Both the position numbers and the translations under genes were made by a program. A stretch of DNA of 64,000 bases from Veillonellales bacterium (GTDB lineage Bacteria; Bacillota; Negativicutes; JAAYSF01): contig JBDKTO010000036.1 of NCBI GenBank assembly GCA_039680175.1, forward strand, positions 1 to 64,000. The letters are read 5' to 3'. Of the stretch, positions 15,981 through 25,217 are shown piece by piece. The notes below the pieces were generated by a model. It saw only the letters and a program-made list of their open reading frames with translations. It was not told where the DNA came from and ran no database searches. Within the stretch, counting starts at the first letter, position 1. Every line of letters starts with the position of its first letter.

Positions 15981-16985
15981 GTGAGGCGGAAGGAAGAGAC
16001 CAGGGAAAACTTTCAAGTGATGGAATTGCGGCAAAAGTGTGAAGAACTGCGGCAGATTAAAGAAAAATTGGAAAAAAGTGAAGCAATGTACCGGTTTTTT
16101 GCTGAAAACTCGGTGGATGCGATGTGGCACCTCGACAACCGTTTCCAGTTTGTTTATGTGTCACCGGCGGTTCAAACTATCTTGGGCTATCAAGTCGAAG
16201 AAATCGTCGGGCGCTCTCTCTTCAGCATACTTACGCCGGAATCAGGCAGTGAGGTTAAAGGAGGATATTCCCAGGTTGCATATTTGCAGGAGTTAAAGCA
16301 GACCTGGGGAAGTTCTACCTATACTGTGGAGGCGATTCACAAGGACGGGCACCATATTTGGCTGGAGGTGACTGTCAATCCTATATTTAGTTCCGACAAC
16401 CGTCTGATGGGATATGTCGGTATTACACGGGATATCAGTGAACGCCGAAAAAACGAAGAAGTTATCTACCACTACGCTTTTTATGATTCACTCACGAATC
16501 TGCCTAACCGGAGGTTGTTTGATGCCGTATTGGAAGAAGCCGTTTCGCGCAAGGCGCAATTCGAGAATTCGTTTGCTGTTCTGTTTCTGGACATCGATGG
16601 CTTAAAAAAGGTTAATGATGCATATGGTCATACTGCCGGCGATTTATTGCTGCAAGTGGTGGCCAAGCGGCTTCGTCACACGGTACGGCACAAGGATTTT
16701 GTTGCCCGGCTGGCTGGTGATGAATTTACTGCAATCCTGTCGGGGGGAGGCGACAGCAGCGTAGCCGGGCTCATCGCGACCCGTCTGATTGAGAATTGTT
16801 GTCGGCCTATTGTTATTGGTGGACACAGGATAACGATAGGTGTAAGCATTGGTGTAAGCTTTTTTCCGGCAGATACCGACAATGTTGCTAATCTGGTTCA
16901 TTATGCCGATCAGGCCATGTACAGGGCGAAAAAATTAGGGGGCAGCAGGTATAATATATACGAGGATGGCTCGGTTGTGCCTTAG
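15981..16985 (+). CDS. PAS-GGDEF diguanylate cyclase
   Basis: Soluble protein (334 aa) with an N-terminal coiled-coil stretch (residues about 10-35), a PAS domain with PAC-like end (about 37-155, ending GYVGITRDISERR), and a GGDEF domain (about 165-325). The active-site loop reads RLAGDEF, an AGDEF variant that remains compatible with activity. RHKD precedes it by five residues, forming the c-di-GMP inhibitory (RxxD) site. It should make c-di-GMP in response to a PAS-sensed signal. The GTG start follows GGAAAGG. Two HD-GYP phosphodiesterase genes lie later in the window. Confidence 0.9.
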   Translation: MRRKEETRENFQVMELRQKCEELRQIKEKLEKSEAMYRFFAENSVDAMWHLDNRFQFVYVSPAVQTILGYQVEEIVGRSLFSILTPESGSEVKGGYSQVAYLQELKQTWGSSTYTVEAIHKDGHHIWLEVTVNPIFSSDNRLMGYVGITRDISERRKNEEVIYHYAFYDSLTNLPNRRLFDAVLEEAVSRKAQFENSFAVLFLDIDGLKKVNDAYGHTAGDLLLQVVAKRLRHTVRHKDFVARLAGDEFTAILSGGGDSSVAGLIATRLIENCCRPIVIGGHRITIGVSIGVSFFPADTDNVANLVHYADQAMYRAKKLGGSRYNIYEDGSVVP

Positions 16986-17104
16986 AGCCAGCTGTGTATT
17001 ATGTATATTGGTATGATTTGAAAGCGAACATTGCAGCAAATGTTGTGGTAAAGGCAGAATAACACAGGCGCTCTGTCCCTGCGTATTTAAGGAGAAGAAG
17101 AAAG

Positions 17105-17851
17105 ATGATTATATTTAAAAGTGAACAGGAAATAGAAAAGATGCATGCAGCAGGTAAAATACTGGCCTCGTGCCATAAAGAGATTGCAAAGATGATCAAA
17201 CCCGGCATTAGTACGCTGGAAATTGATAAATTTGTCGAAGAATATTTAGCCGACTGGGGTGCTACAGCGGAACAAAAAGGCTATCAGGGGTATCCCTATG
17301 CGACTTGTGCTTCGGTTAATGATGAAATTTGCCATGGATTTCCTAACGGCAGACCACTCAAAGACGGGGATATTGTGACAATTGATTTTGTGGTTAATTT
17401 AAAAGGCGGTCTTGCTGATTCGGCCTGGACTCATTCCGTAGGCAATATTTCCGCTGCAGCAAAACATTTAATGCAAATTACGAAAGAATGTATGTATAAG
17501 GGGATTGAGCAGGCACAGGAGGGAAACCGGTTGGGCGATATCGGGCATGCTATACAAACGTATGCGGAGAACGCAGGGCTTTCGGTTGTTAGAGATTTTA
17601 CGGGACATGGTATCGGCAGAGTGATGCATGAGGACCCGGCGGTTCTTAATTACGGCAGACCCGGCAGAGGCCTTAAGCTGAAAAGGGGCATGGTTATAAC
17701 CATTGAACCAATGGTTAATATCGGTTCGTTCCATTGTACAATAGATCAGAACGGCTGGACGGCAAGAACAGTTGACGGTCAGCTTTCGGCGCAATATGAA
17801 CATACGCTTGCGATTACGCCGAACGGACCATTCATTTTAACTGCGCAGTGA
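17105..17851 (+). CDS. map: methionine aminopeptidase, type I
   Basis: Removes N-terminal Met from nascent proteins (248 aa). The five dinuclear-metal ligands are visible in order: D in TIDFVV, D in LADSAW, H in FTGHGIG, E in TIEPMV and E in QYEHT. The substrate-binding His in ICHGFPN is also present. The length is normal and there is no N-terminal zinc extension. The gene is not in the usual ribosomal-protein/secY neighbourhood, so it may be a second copy. AAGGAG precedes the ATG, and an ABC importer follows after 46 bases. Confidence 0.95.
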   Translation: MIIFKSEQEIEKMHAAGKILASCHKEIAKMIKPGISTLEIDKFVEEYLADWGATAEQKGYQGYPYATCASVNDEICHGFPNGRPLKDGDIVTIDFVVNLKGGLADSAWTHSVGNISAAAKHLMQITKECMYKGIEQAQEGNRLGDIGHAIQTYAENAGLSVVRDFTGHGIGRVMHEDPAVLNYGRPGRGLKLKRGMVITIEPMVNIGSFHCTIDQNGWTARTVDGQLSAQYEHTLAITPNGPFILTAQ

Positions 17852-17897
17852 TATATGTGGTTAGGTTGATGAAGCAAAATAAGGAAGAGAGGATTAT

Positions 17898-18860
17898 ATG
17901 AGAAAACTTGCTGCTATTTTAAGTTTAATTGCTGTTATGGCGGTATCTCTTCTTCTGGGAGGCTGCAGCACGCAGCAAAAACAAGACTCTGCCCAAAAGA
18001 CAGGCCAATTGCAAAGTATTACCATTGGGGTTATGCCGGATGTAGATTCCATTCCGTTTATTATTGCTCAGGAAAGAGGCTATTTTAAAGAAGAGGGCGT
18101 CACGGTAACCCTTAAGTATTTTAAAAGTGCCGTAGATCGGGATAGCGCCCTGCAAAGTGGGAACCTGGACGGGGCTGTTTCCGACATGCTGGCGGAAACG
18201 TTTGCCAAAAACGGCGGCTTTAATACCAGGATTACCTCCCTGACAACAGGCAGTTATAAACTGGTAGTAAACAAAGAGGAACCAGCGAGCACTATCCAGG
18301 AGTTAAAGGGAAAAGATGTGGCAATTTCAAAAAATACGATTATTGAGTATGTAACCGATAAGATTGCGGCTAAGGGAGGATTAGCTCCCGCCGATATCAA
18401 TAAAATTATCATTCCCCAGATCCCTGCCCGTCTGGAAATGCTCCAAAACGGTAAAATATCCGCGGCAACCTTACCGGAGCCTATGGCCAGTATTGCCGTT
18501 AAAAACGGCGGCAGGGTACTGGAAAGTTCAGATCAATTGGGGATCAGTCCCGGAGTAATGATTTTTACTGCCAAATCAGTCAAAGACAAGGAAAAAGAAA
18601 TTCAGGCTGTGTATCGTGCCTATGGCAAAGCGGTGGATTATTTATCCCGCGAGCCGATGTCAAGTTATATTGATTTGATTATTGAAAAGGGAGGTTTTCC
18701 GAAAGATATGAAAGAGGCGCTTGTTTTGCCTCAATACAAGAAGGCTGCAGCACCGCAGCCCAATGATATCGAAGCAGTAATCGCCTGGCTTAAGGAAAGA
18801 CAGTTAATTCAGCAGGGGTATTCTTATACGGAGCTGGTTGACGACCGGTTTGTGAGGTAA
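17898..18860 (+). CDS. ABC importer substrate-binding lipoprotein (NMT1/TauA/SsuA-like)
   Basis: Periplasmic-side binding lipoprotein (320 aa). A signal sequence ends in the lipobox LLGGC, with Cys at about residue 23. The mature part matches the NMT1/THI5-like fold: IGVMPDVDSIPFIIAQERGY then FKEEGVTV, and a later hinge KGKDVAIS. Family members bind sulfonates, nitrate, riboflavin or pyrimidine precursors; the ligand here is not determined. It begins a three-gene importer operon with very tight spacing (2 bases to the ATPase gene). Confidence 0.9.
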   Translation: MRKLAAILSLIAVMAVSLLLGGCSTQQKQDSAQKTGQLQSITIGVMPDVDSIPFIIAQERGYFKEEGVTVTLKYFKSAVDRDSALQSGNLDGAVSDMLAETFAKNGGFNTRITSLTTGSYKLVVNKEEPASTIQELKGKDVAISKNTIIEYVTDKIAAKGGLAPADINKIIIPQIPARLEMLQNGKISAATLPEPMASIAVKNGGRVLESSDQLGISPGVMIFTAKSVKDKEKEIQAVYRAYGKAVDYLSREPMSSYIDLIIEKGGFPKDMKEALVLPQYKKAAAPQPNDIEAVIAWLKERQLIQQGYSYTELVDDRFVR

Positions 18861-18861
18861 A

Positions 18862-19620
18862 ATGACAATGATCCGTATTCGCAATTTAACTGTTGCCTAT
18901 CAATTGGCGGGGGAAAAGCATACGGCTTTGCAGCATATAGATTTGGAACTTCCCGAGGGGGCTACCTGTGCGATTATCGGTCCCTCCGGCTGCGGAAAAT
19001 CAACACTGCTCAAAGTGATCGCCGGCATCATTACGGACTACGACGGCCTAGTTGAAATCGGGGGACAGCCGGTGACGCCCCGGAGACAAAAGATTGGCTT
19101 TATTCCTCAGGATTATGGACTGCTGCCCTGGAGAAATGTATATGACAATATCTGTCTCGGTGTAAAAATCAAGCAGCAAATGAACAGCGCGCTAAGGGAG
19201 TCACTGGGCTTTTTGCTGCAGCAATTGGGGCTGGAAGGGCTGGAGAAGCGTTATCCCGGAGAGTTAAGCGGCGGGCAGCAGCAGCGAGTGGCATTGGCCA
19301 GAGGTTTTCTGCTGAATCCGGACTTGCTGCTGATGGACGAGCCGTTTTCAGCGCTGGATGCGATGAGCCGGGAAGAAATACAAGATCTATTTTTGCATGT
19401 TTGGCGAAAACATGATGTTTCGACCATACTGGTTACTCACCAAGTAGAGGAAGCCGTCTATTTGGGACAGAAGATTCTGGTTTTGTCTCCTTCTCCCGGG
19501 AGAGTCAACCAAGTTATTGATAATCCTCTTTTTGGCAGGGAAGATATTCGAAATCAGCCGGAGTTTTTTCAGCTGTGTTTATCTTTGCGCAAAACGATAA
19601 AAGAGGATTGGTCAAAATGA
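18862..19620 (+). CDS. ABC importer ATP-binding protein
   Basis: Nucleotide-binding subunit (252 aa) of the SsuB/TauB group. Walker A is GPSGCGKST, the Q-loop lies in FIPQDYGLLPW, the signature is LSGGQQQRV and Walker B is LLMDEP, with the H-loop in VTHQVEEA. It starts one base after the binding-protein stop and overlaps the permease gene by ATGA, indicating translational coupling. Confidence 0.95.
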   Translation: MTMIRIRNLTVAYQLAGEKHTALQHIDLELPEGATCAIIGPSGCGKSTLLKVIAGIITDYDGLVEIGGQPVTPRRQKIGFIPQDYGLLPWRNVYDNICLGVKIKQQMNSALRESLGFLLQQLGLEGLEKRYPGELSGGQQQRVALARGFLLNPDLLLMDEPFSALDAMSREEIQDLFLHVWRKHDVSTILVTHQVEEAVYLGQKILVLSPSPGRVNQVIDNPLFGREDIRNQPEFFQLCLSLRKTIKEDWSK

Positions 19621-20363
19621 AAAAACAAGTAACAGGGGTCTGGTATCTTTACGGCGTACTCATTTTTATAGGCTTATGGCACGCGATTGCCTTTATGGTA
19701 CAGCTTCCGATTATTCCATCTCCCTGGAGTGTGGCGCAAAACCTATTGCAAATATTCACGGCGAAGATTGCCCTTCATGGCCTTTATAGTCTGTGGCGCA
19801 TTGCCGCGGGCGTTTTATTGGCAGTGACGGTGGGCATTCCGCTCGGTCTTTGTATGGGGTATTTTTCGCAATGGGATCGGGGGTTATCACCCCTTATTTA
19901 TTTAGCTTATCCTATTCCTAAAATCGCATTGCTTCCCATTATGATGCTGCTTTGCGGTCTGGGAGATTTATCCAAGGTTCTTATGATTTTTCTAATCGTT
20001 GTTTTTCAGGTGATTGTCGCCGTACGGGACGGTGTGAAAGGCATTCCCAGGGAAACGTATTATCCCCTTTATTCTTTAGGGGCGGGGTATATGGATATTT
20101 TTCGGGAAATTCTCATTCCGGCCTCTATGCCGAATTTTTTGACGTCCCTGCGGATCGCTATGGCGACAGCCATATCCGTGTTGTTTTTTACCGAAACCTT
20201 TGGCACTCAATACGGAATGGGGTACTTTATCATGGACGCCTGGATGCGGGTAGACTATTTGGAAATGTATTCGGGAATTGTTGTGCTAAGTATTATCGGT
20301 CTTATTTTATTTGGCACGCTGGACTATATGGAACGGAAAATGTGCTGTTGGCAGTATAAATAA
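19617..20363 (+). CDS. ABC importer permease
   Basis: Six-segment inner-membrane permease (about 248 aa) of the binding-protein-dependent type. The coupling-helix region runs from SLGAGYMDIFREILIPASMP, the EAA-type loop, into NFLTSLRI. The start at 19617 overlaps the ATPase stop codon (ATGA); a longer frame from 19575 would extend 42 bases into the ATPase gene. The next gene converges 8 bases later. Confidence 0.93.
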   Translation: MKKQVTGVWYLYGVLIFIGLWHAIAFMVQLPIIPSPWSVAQNLLQIFTAKIALHGLYSLWRIAAGVLLAVTVGIPLGLCMGYFSQWDRGLSPLIYLAYPIPKIALLPIMMLLCGLGDLSKVLMIFLIVVFQVIVAVRDGVKGIPRETYYPLYSLGAGYMDIFREILIPASMPNFLTSLRIAMATAISVLFFTETFGTQYGMGYFIMDAWMRVDYLEMYSGIVVLSIIGLILFGTLDYMERKMCCWQYK

Positions 20364-20371
20364 TCCCGCGG

Positions 20372-21739
20372 TTATATCTCATAGGAAAATTCGGGCGGGC
20401 GGGCAGCTTTTTGGCTTAACTGATAATTGATTGCGTCAGTAATGCTGGAAATTCCGGCAGAGATCTGCGCTTCGTCCGTTTGATATACGCATAAGCGAAT
20501 GCCGTTTTTTTGTTCAAAGTTCGGCAAGTACCAGATATCGCCGCCTTGGAGCAGGATATTCTTGGTCTGCAGACTCGCGGCGATCCGGGGAAAACTTATT
20601 TGCTCAGGCAATTCCACAAAGATAAGGGGACAATGACTGGAGTGCTGCCAAGTTGCTTCGGGAGGCAATTGCTTACAAGCATGGGCGAGGGCGGCAATGC
20701 GGCTGTAATAAAAGTGATTCATTTTTTTTACATGGTGAGTGTACATGCCGTTTTTTAAAAACATAGCGAATGCTCCCTGGAGTATAGCCGAGGTATAAGG
20801 ATCAACACAGCACTTATATTCCAGAAATACATTTCTAAAGGATTGCGGCAATAATACTGCACCGAGGCGCAGCCCCGGCAGGCAGACTTTCGAATAACTT
20901 TTAACATAAATGATATGTTCCGAATTATCCATTGCATATAAAGGGTCTGTTTTGGCGTCAGCATTAAATTCGGCTAAATAATCGTCTTCTACAATGTAAA
21001 CATCGTATTTACGCGCTAAAGCTAAAATCGCTTCTTTCTCTTTGCCGGAATAAGATGCACCGGTAGGGTTTTGGTAACGCGGCATCGTATAAAAGAATTT
21101 TATATTCCCATTTTTAAAAAAACTTTCCAGTTTGTCAAAGCTGATTCCGTTGTAATTTCTCCTTATACCGATTGCAGTAACCCCGGAATTTCTTAAAGAT
21201 TTTAAAATGCCGGCATATGTAGGCTGTTCGACTAACACGGTGGTTTTTCCGTTAGGGAAGGGCATTCTGACCAGAATATCAATGGTTTGCTGCGCGCCGG
21301 CGGTAATATATATATTTTCCGGCTTCTCAAAAATCTGAACATCCTGCAATTGTCTGGCCAAGGCTGTCCGTAAAGCGGGCAGCCCTTGTTTCTCGTTATA
21401 CATTAATGATTTTTCCTGGTATACATCCAATGATTGATTAATGCAATGACGAAATTCCCAATAAGGGATTATTGCGGTTTCAGGCATCATCGACGCAAAA
21501 TCAATAAATGATAGATTGGAAGGCTGAATCTGGCTGTTATTTACGACAAAATAGCCGCTCTTGGGAATAGAATATAAAATGTGTTTATCCTCCAGTTCAC
21601 GATAAGCGCGGATGACAGTGGCTTTACTGCAGTGAAACAGCAGCGCCATTTCCCGGATGGAGGGGATTCTATCGCCGCTGTGCAGCCGCTTGCTGTTAAT
21701 TTCTGTTTGCAGATAGTTTATGATTTGATTATATTTCAT
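20372..21739 (-). CDS. MocR-type GntR/aminotransferase-like regulator
   Basis: PLP-dependent transcription factor (about 455 aa). An N-terminal GntR winged helix (residues about 1-70, with SGDRIPSIREMALLFHCSKA) joins a fold type I aminotransferase-like domain; the PLP-binding Lys is in YVKSYSKVCLPGLRLG. The ATG at 21739 follows GGAGAAAAAATAGC. It is divergent from an MFS gene, and a 12-bp palindrome lies just upstream, suggesting autoregulation and control of the carrier. Effector unknown, probably an amine or amino acid. Confidence 0.9.
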   Translation of the reverse strand: MKYNQIINYLQTEINSKRLHSGDRIPSIREMALLFHCSKATVIRAYRELEDKHILYSIPKSGYFVVNNSQIQPSNLSFIDFASMMPETAIIPYWEFRHCINQSLDVYQEKSLMYNEKQGLPALRTALARQLQDVQIFEKPENIYITAGAQQTIDILVRMPFPNGKTTVLVEQPTYAGILKSLRNSGVTAIGIRRNYNGISFDKLESFFKNGNIKFFYTMPRYQNPTGASYSGKEKEAILALARKYDVYIVEDDYLAEFNADAKTDPLYAMDNSEHIIYVKSYSKVCLPGLRLGAVLLPQSFRNVFLEYKCCVDPYTSAILQGAFAMFLKNGMYTHHVKKMNHFYYSRIAALAHACKQLPPEATWQHSSHCPLIFVELPEQISFPRIAASLQTKNILLQGGDIWYLPNFEQKNGIRLCVYQTDEAQISAGISSITDAINYQLSQKAARPPEFSYEI

Positions 21740-21757
21740 GCTATTTTTTCTCCATTC

Positions 21758-21825
21758 TGTACCGGTACAATGAAAAAATAACTCCTTGCAGCTCAAAAAT
21801 TCCGTAGTTATACTAAAACTGTACC
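21758..21825. promoter_or_regulatory. MocR operator candidate
   Basis: TGTACCGGTACA (21758-21769) is a perfect 12-bp palindrome 19 bases upstream of the MocR start, and the half-site TGTACC recurs at 21820-21825. MocR proteins usually bind such spaced direct or inverted repeats. This placement would let it act on both divergent genes. Confidence 0.6.
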
Positions 21826-21870
21826 ACTATTATATAGCTTTCATCAAACTTATGAAAGGATTGAGGCTGC

Positions 21871-23037
21871 TTGAATAAGTTAAATCATAAAACGTTAATT
21901 GGGAGGTTGGGTGCTGCCGGATTTATTTCTGCAGCAGACAATTGGGTTATTTCCCCTGTTTTACCGGCAATCGCATCCGGGTTCGATGTCTCGGTTTCCC
22001 AGGCCGGAGTGATCTTGACGGCCTATCTGCTGCCTTATGGAATCATGCAGCCTGTTTATGGCTTTCTCAGTGATTGCTGGGGAAAAGCAAAACTGCTGCA
22101 AGGGATTGTTGCGGGGCTTGCTGTAGGCACAGCCGGCTGCTTTATGGCAAATTCCTTATGGGCATTATGCTGCTGGCGGTTCGTTACCGGTTTCTTTGCG
22201 GCGGGAATTATTGCTGTTTCTCTGGCATTGATCGGGGATACTGTTTCAGTTTCAGAGCGGCAAAAGAATGTGGGAATGTTTATGGGAATTGTTTTTCTCG
22301 GTCAGGGGTTAAGCGCCGGACTTGGCGGCATATTTGCCCAATATGTCAGCTGGCGCACCGCCTTTGCCTTCTTTGCCGCCGCGGCTGCCGGTACAGTGCT
22401 TCTTTTGCAAAAATTGCCTCCCGGTTTGTCTGATTCTACCGGCCATAGTTTTTTCGCGGAAATCAAGCGGGTAACACTGTCGTCAACAGGAAAAGTGATC
22501 TTCCCGTTAGCTTTTTTTGCCGGATTTTTATTACTTGGATCTTATAGTTATCTGGGGGCATTTTTTCATGAGATTGCCGGGTTGACTTACCTGCAAGTGG
22601 GGATCGTCATTATGCTCTTTGGCTTTGCCTGCTTTCTGGCCGGGGGGCAAGTCGGCAGGCTGGGACAAAAAATTGGACAAAAAAAGACAGTCGCGGCGGG
22701 CGGCTGTCTGGCTTTACTTACAGCTGTACTATTAACCATGTTCCCCTGCCGGGCAGTCGGGTGTTTAGCGACAATCAGCTTGGGCGTTAGCTATATTTTT
22801 ATTCAATCGACGTTAGCGACAATCGCCTTTGATGTCTCAAGCAACAGCAAGGGACTTCCTTCGGCGTTAATTGGGCTGGGGCTTTTTGGCGGCGGCGGTT
22901 TCGGTACTATGTTTAATAGCTGGCTGCTTTCCCAAAGCAGCTATTTGGTTTTATGGCTGACTTTTGGTGCCGGAATTTTGATTTTTATGTTGGCTGCGAT
23001 TCGATTCCTGGTTGATGAAGCGGAGCAGAGGTGTTAA
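21871..23037 (+). CDS. MFS transporter (drug/solute efflux type)
   Basis: Twelve-segment MFS protein (388 aa) of the Bcr/AraJ-like H+-antiporter group. The helix 2-3 signature is GFLSDCWGKAKLLQG, and helix 5 contains the FLGQGLSAGLGG antiporter-type motif. Start is a TTG at 21871. It is divergent from the MocR gene that probably controls it. Substrate unknown. Confidence 0.85.
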   Translation: MNKLNHKTLIGRLGAAGFISAADNWVISPVLPAIASGFDVSVSQAGVILTAYLLPYGIMQPVYGFLSDCWGKAKLLQGIVAGLAVGTAGCFMANSLWALCCWRFVTGFFAAGIIAVSLALIGDTVSVSERQKNVGMFMGIVFLGQGLSAGLGGIFAQYVSWRTAFAFFAAAAAGTVLLLQKLPPGLSDSTGHSFFAEIKRVTLSSTGKVIFPLAFFAGFLLLGSYSYLGAFFHEIAGLTYLQVGIVIMLFGFACFLAGGQVGRLGQKIGQKKTVAAGGCLALLTAVLLTMFPCRAVGCLATISLGVSYIFIQSTLATIAFDVSSNSKGLPSALIGLGLFGGGGFGTMFNSWLLSQSSYLVLWLTFGAGILIFMLAAIRFLVDEAEQRC

Positions 23038-23168
23038 TGAATTACATTATTAGAAGCGGCAGCAGGGATATAGAAAAGGCTATGGACAAAATGTCGCTAA
23101 GTGAATTAAGATAAGCTGGAAAAGATAAGTGTGGTGAACAGTAAGATTGAGTCTTGAGGTGATCAAGC

Positions 23169-25070
23169 GTGACAGCGAAGATTTTATTTGTAGCCCCCTT
23201 TGCCGGGCTGGAAAAGTTGGCAAAGGAAGTTGTAGCGGAGCGGTTTGCTGATTCGGCGCCTTTTATTCAGGTAATCAAGGGCGATTTGCAAGAAGGTATG
23301 GCTGTCGTTAAGCAGGCTGTGGAAGACGGGGTTGAAGTTATTGTTAGCCGGGGCGGCACAGCAACCTTGATTGAGAAAAATGTGAATATACCGGTTGTGC
23401 ACATTCAGGTTACGGTAATGGATGTTTTACGCGCTCTAAGGCAAAGCGGCCAAAGTCCCGGAAAAATCGGGATTGCCGGTTTTGAAAATATCATTTATGG
23501 CTGTGAGGATTTAGCGACACTTCTTGGTATTACCTTTGTGGAAATAGCATTACAAAATGAAGCTGAGGCACCGGGAAAAATTGCTGCCGCGGCCCAAAAT
23601 GGCCTGGAACTTATCGTTGGCGATGCCATATCAACAAAATTGGCGGCTCGTGCCGGTGTAAAGGGGTCTTTGATCCAATCCGGCAAGGAGGCGATTTATA
23701 AAGCGATTAACGATGCTGGATTAATCGCGCGGATCCGGCGTGAGGAGCAAGAAAAATCAGAGCTGCTGCGCACGGTAATTGATGCGTCTGCCGAAGGCAT
23801 TATTGCAATTGATGTGAATGAAAGGATTACTATTTTTAATCCGATGGCGGAAAAATTTTTTCAGGTATCCCACTTCGACGCTATTGGCAATCAGCTGCAA
23901 ACAGTCATACCGCAATTTTTTTTGCCGGGGAATGATGATTCTGCGGAAAAAACGGCGGATATACAACGCGTCGGTGATAAGACACTGGCGATTAAGCATA
24001 GCCGGATTAAAGTCAATGATGAAAATATCGGCATTATTTATACATTCCAAAATGTTTCGCAGCTGCAGCAATTGGAGCAAAATGTCCGCAAAAAGCTGCA
24101 CGCCAAAGGCTTGGTGGCTTATATAAAAATGTCCGATATTGTTGGCTCGACGCCGGTTTTTAATGCGTTAAAACGCAAGGCGATGAAGTATGCATTGACG
24201 CAGTCGACGATTTTGATTACAGGAGAATCAGGTACGGGTAAGGAAATGCTGGCACAAAGTATTCACAATGTGAGCAGGCGGGCCGACGGCCCCTTTGTTG
24301 CCGTAAATTGCGCGGCATTGCCGGAAAATCTGCTGGAAAGTGAATTATTCGGTTACGAGGAAGGTGCGTTTACCGGCGCCAGAAAAGGCGGCCGGCAGGG
24401 GTTGTTCGAACTGGCCCATGGCGGTACGCTTTTCTTAGATGAAATTGGTGAAATGCCGTTGTTTTTACAGCCAAGAATACTGCGTGTACTGCAGGAAAAA
24501 GCGGTCATGCATTTGGGCGGCGACAGCGTTATTCCCATTGATGTACGCATTATTGCTGCCACTAACCGCGATTTAGCAAAATTAATCGCAGAAAATAAAT
24601 TCCGGCAGGATCTTTATTACCGGCTCAATATATTGCGCCTTCATATGCCGCCATTGCGGGAAAGGGCAGATGATATCCCGCTGCTGGCAAAACAAATGAT
24701 TAAGAAAATGAATCAAATCAATGGGAAAATTACGGGGATCAATTTAGCAGCCAGGGAATATTTAAAGCAATGTGACTGGCCGGGTAATATCAGACAATTG
24801 GCCAATACGATAGAACGGGCTATGCTATTAAGCGGCGGGCCGGCTATTACGAAGCAGGATATCATGGAAGCCTGTGATGAAGCAGGCGAGCCGGCAGCGG
24901 AAAGAGCCGGTGAAAAAAGCAACAAAGACAGTCTGGCGATGGTGGAACAGGAGACGTTATTGCGGGTACTGCGGGAAGAAGAATATAATTATAAGCGCGC
25001 CGCGGCCAGATTGGGAATTCATCGGACGACGTTATGGCGAAAACTAAATGCCAAGGCAGCAAAAGAATAA
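23169..25070 (+). CDS. sigma-54 activator, PrpR-N + PAS + AAA+ + Fis HTH
   Basis: Enhancer-binding protein (633 aa) for sigma-54 RNA polymerase. An N-terminal PrpR-type sensor (residues about 5-195) is followed by a PAS domain (about 200-300). The AAA+ domain has Walker A GESGTGKE, the sigma-54 loop GAFTGA and Walker [11 protein letters not shown]. The end is a Fis-type helix-turn-helix ([17 protein letters not shown]). PrpR-N domains bind small organic acids. A perfect -24/-12 promoter lies 92 bases after its stop, in front of the sugar-acid operon it presumably activates. GTG start. Confidence 0.93.
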   Translation: MTAKILFVAPFAGLEKLAKEVVAERFADSAPFIQVIKGDLQEGMAVVKQAVEDGVEVIVSRGGTATLIEKNVNIPVVHIQVTVMDVLRALRQSGQSPGKIGIAGFENIIYGCEDLATLLGITFVEIALQNEAEAPGKIAAAAQNGLELIVGDAISTKLAARAGVKGSLIQSGKEAIYKAINDAGLIARIRREEQEKSELLRTVIDASAEGIIAIDVNERITIFNPMAEKFFQVSHFDAIGNQLQTVIPQFFLPGNDDSAEKTADIQRVGDKTLAIKHSRIKVNDENIGIIYTFQNVSQLQQLEQNVRKKLHAKGLVAYIKMSDIVGSTPVFNALKRKAMKYALTQSTILITGESGTGKEMLAQSIHNVSRRADGPFVAVNCAALPENLLESELFGYEEGAFTGARKGGRQGLFELAHGGTLFLDEIGEMPLFLQPRILRVLQEKAVMHLGGDSVIPIDVRIIAATNRDLAKLIAENKFRQDLYYRLNILRLHMPPLRERADDIPLLAKQMIKKMNQINGKITGINLAAREYLKQCDWPGNIRQLANTIERAMLLSGGPAITKQDIMEACDEAGEPAAERAGEKSNKDSLAMVEQETLLRVLREEEYNYKRAAARLGIHRTTLWRKLNAKAAKE

Positions 25071-25090
25071 TTTTGCTGCACATTGCATTA

Positions 25091-25120
25091 AACATGTTGC
25101 AAAACGCAGCATGTTTTTTT
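25091..25120 (+). terminator. hairpin: terminator and possible activator site
   Basis: AACATGTTGC (25091-25100) pairs with GCAGCATGTT (25106-25115) with one wobble, then a T-run. It can end the activator message. It is also a dyad 48 bases upstream of the sigma-54 promoter, so it may serve as the enhancer site too (inference). Confidence 0.75.
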
Positions 25121-25162
25121 ATGGGGGAAAAATGAATGCAGTATTTTCAGGGGAAATCATGT

Positions 25163-25178
25163 TGGCACGGAATTTGCA
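25163..25178 (+). promoter_or_regulatory. sigma-54 promoter of the sugar-acid operon
   Basis: TGGCACGGAATTTGCA is a consensus -24/-12 element (TGGCAC-N5-TTGCA). It lies 40 bases before the kinase start codon. Confidence 0.92.
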
Positions 25179-25217
25179 GTAATATATAGCGGGACGTAAT
25201 AGAGGAAGGGGATAGTG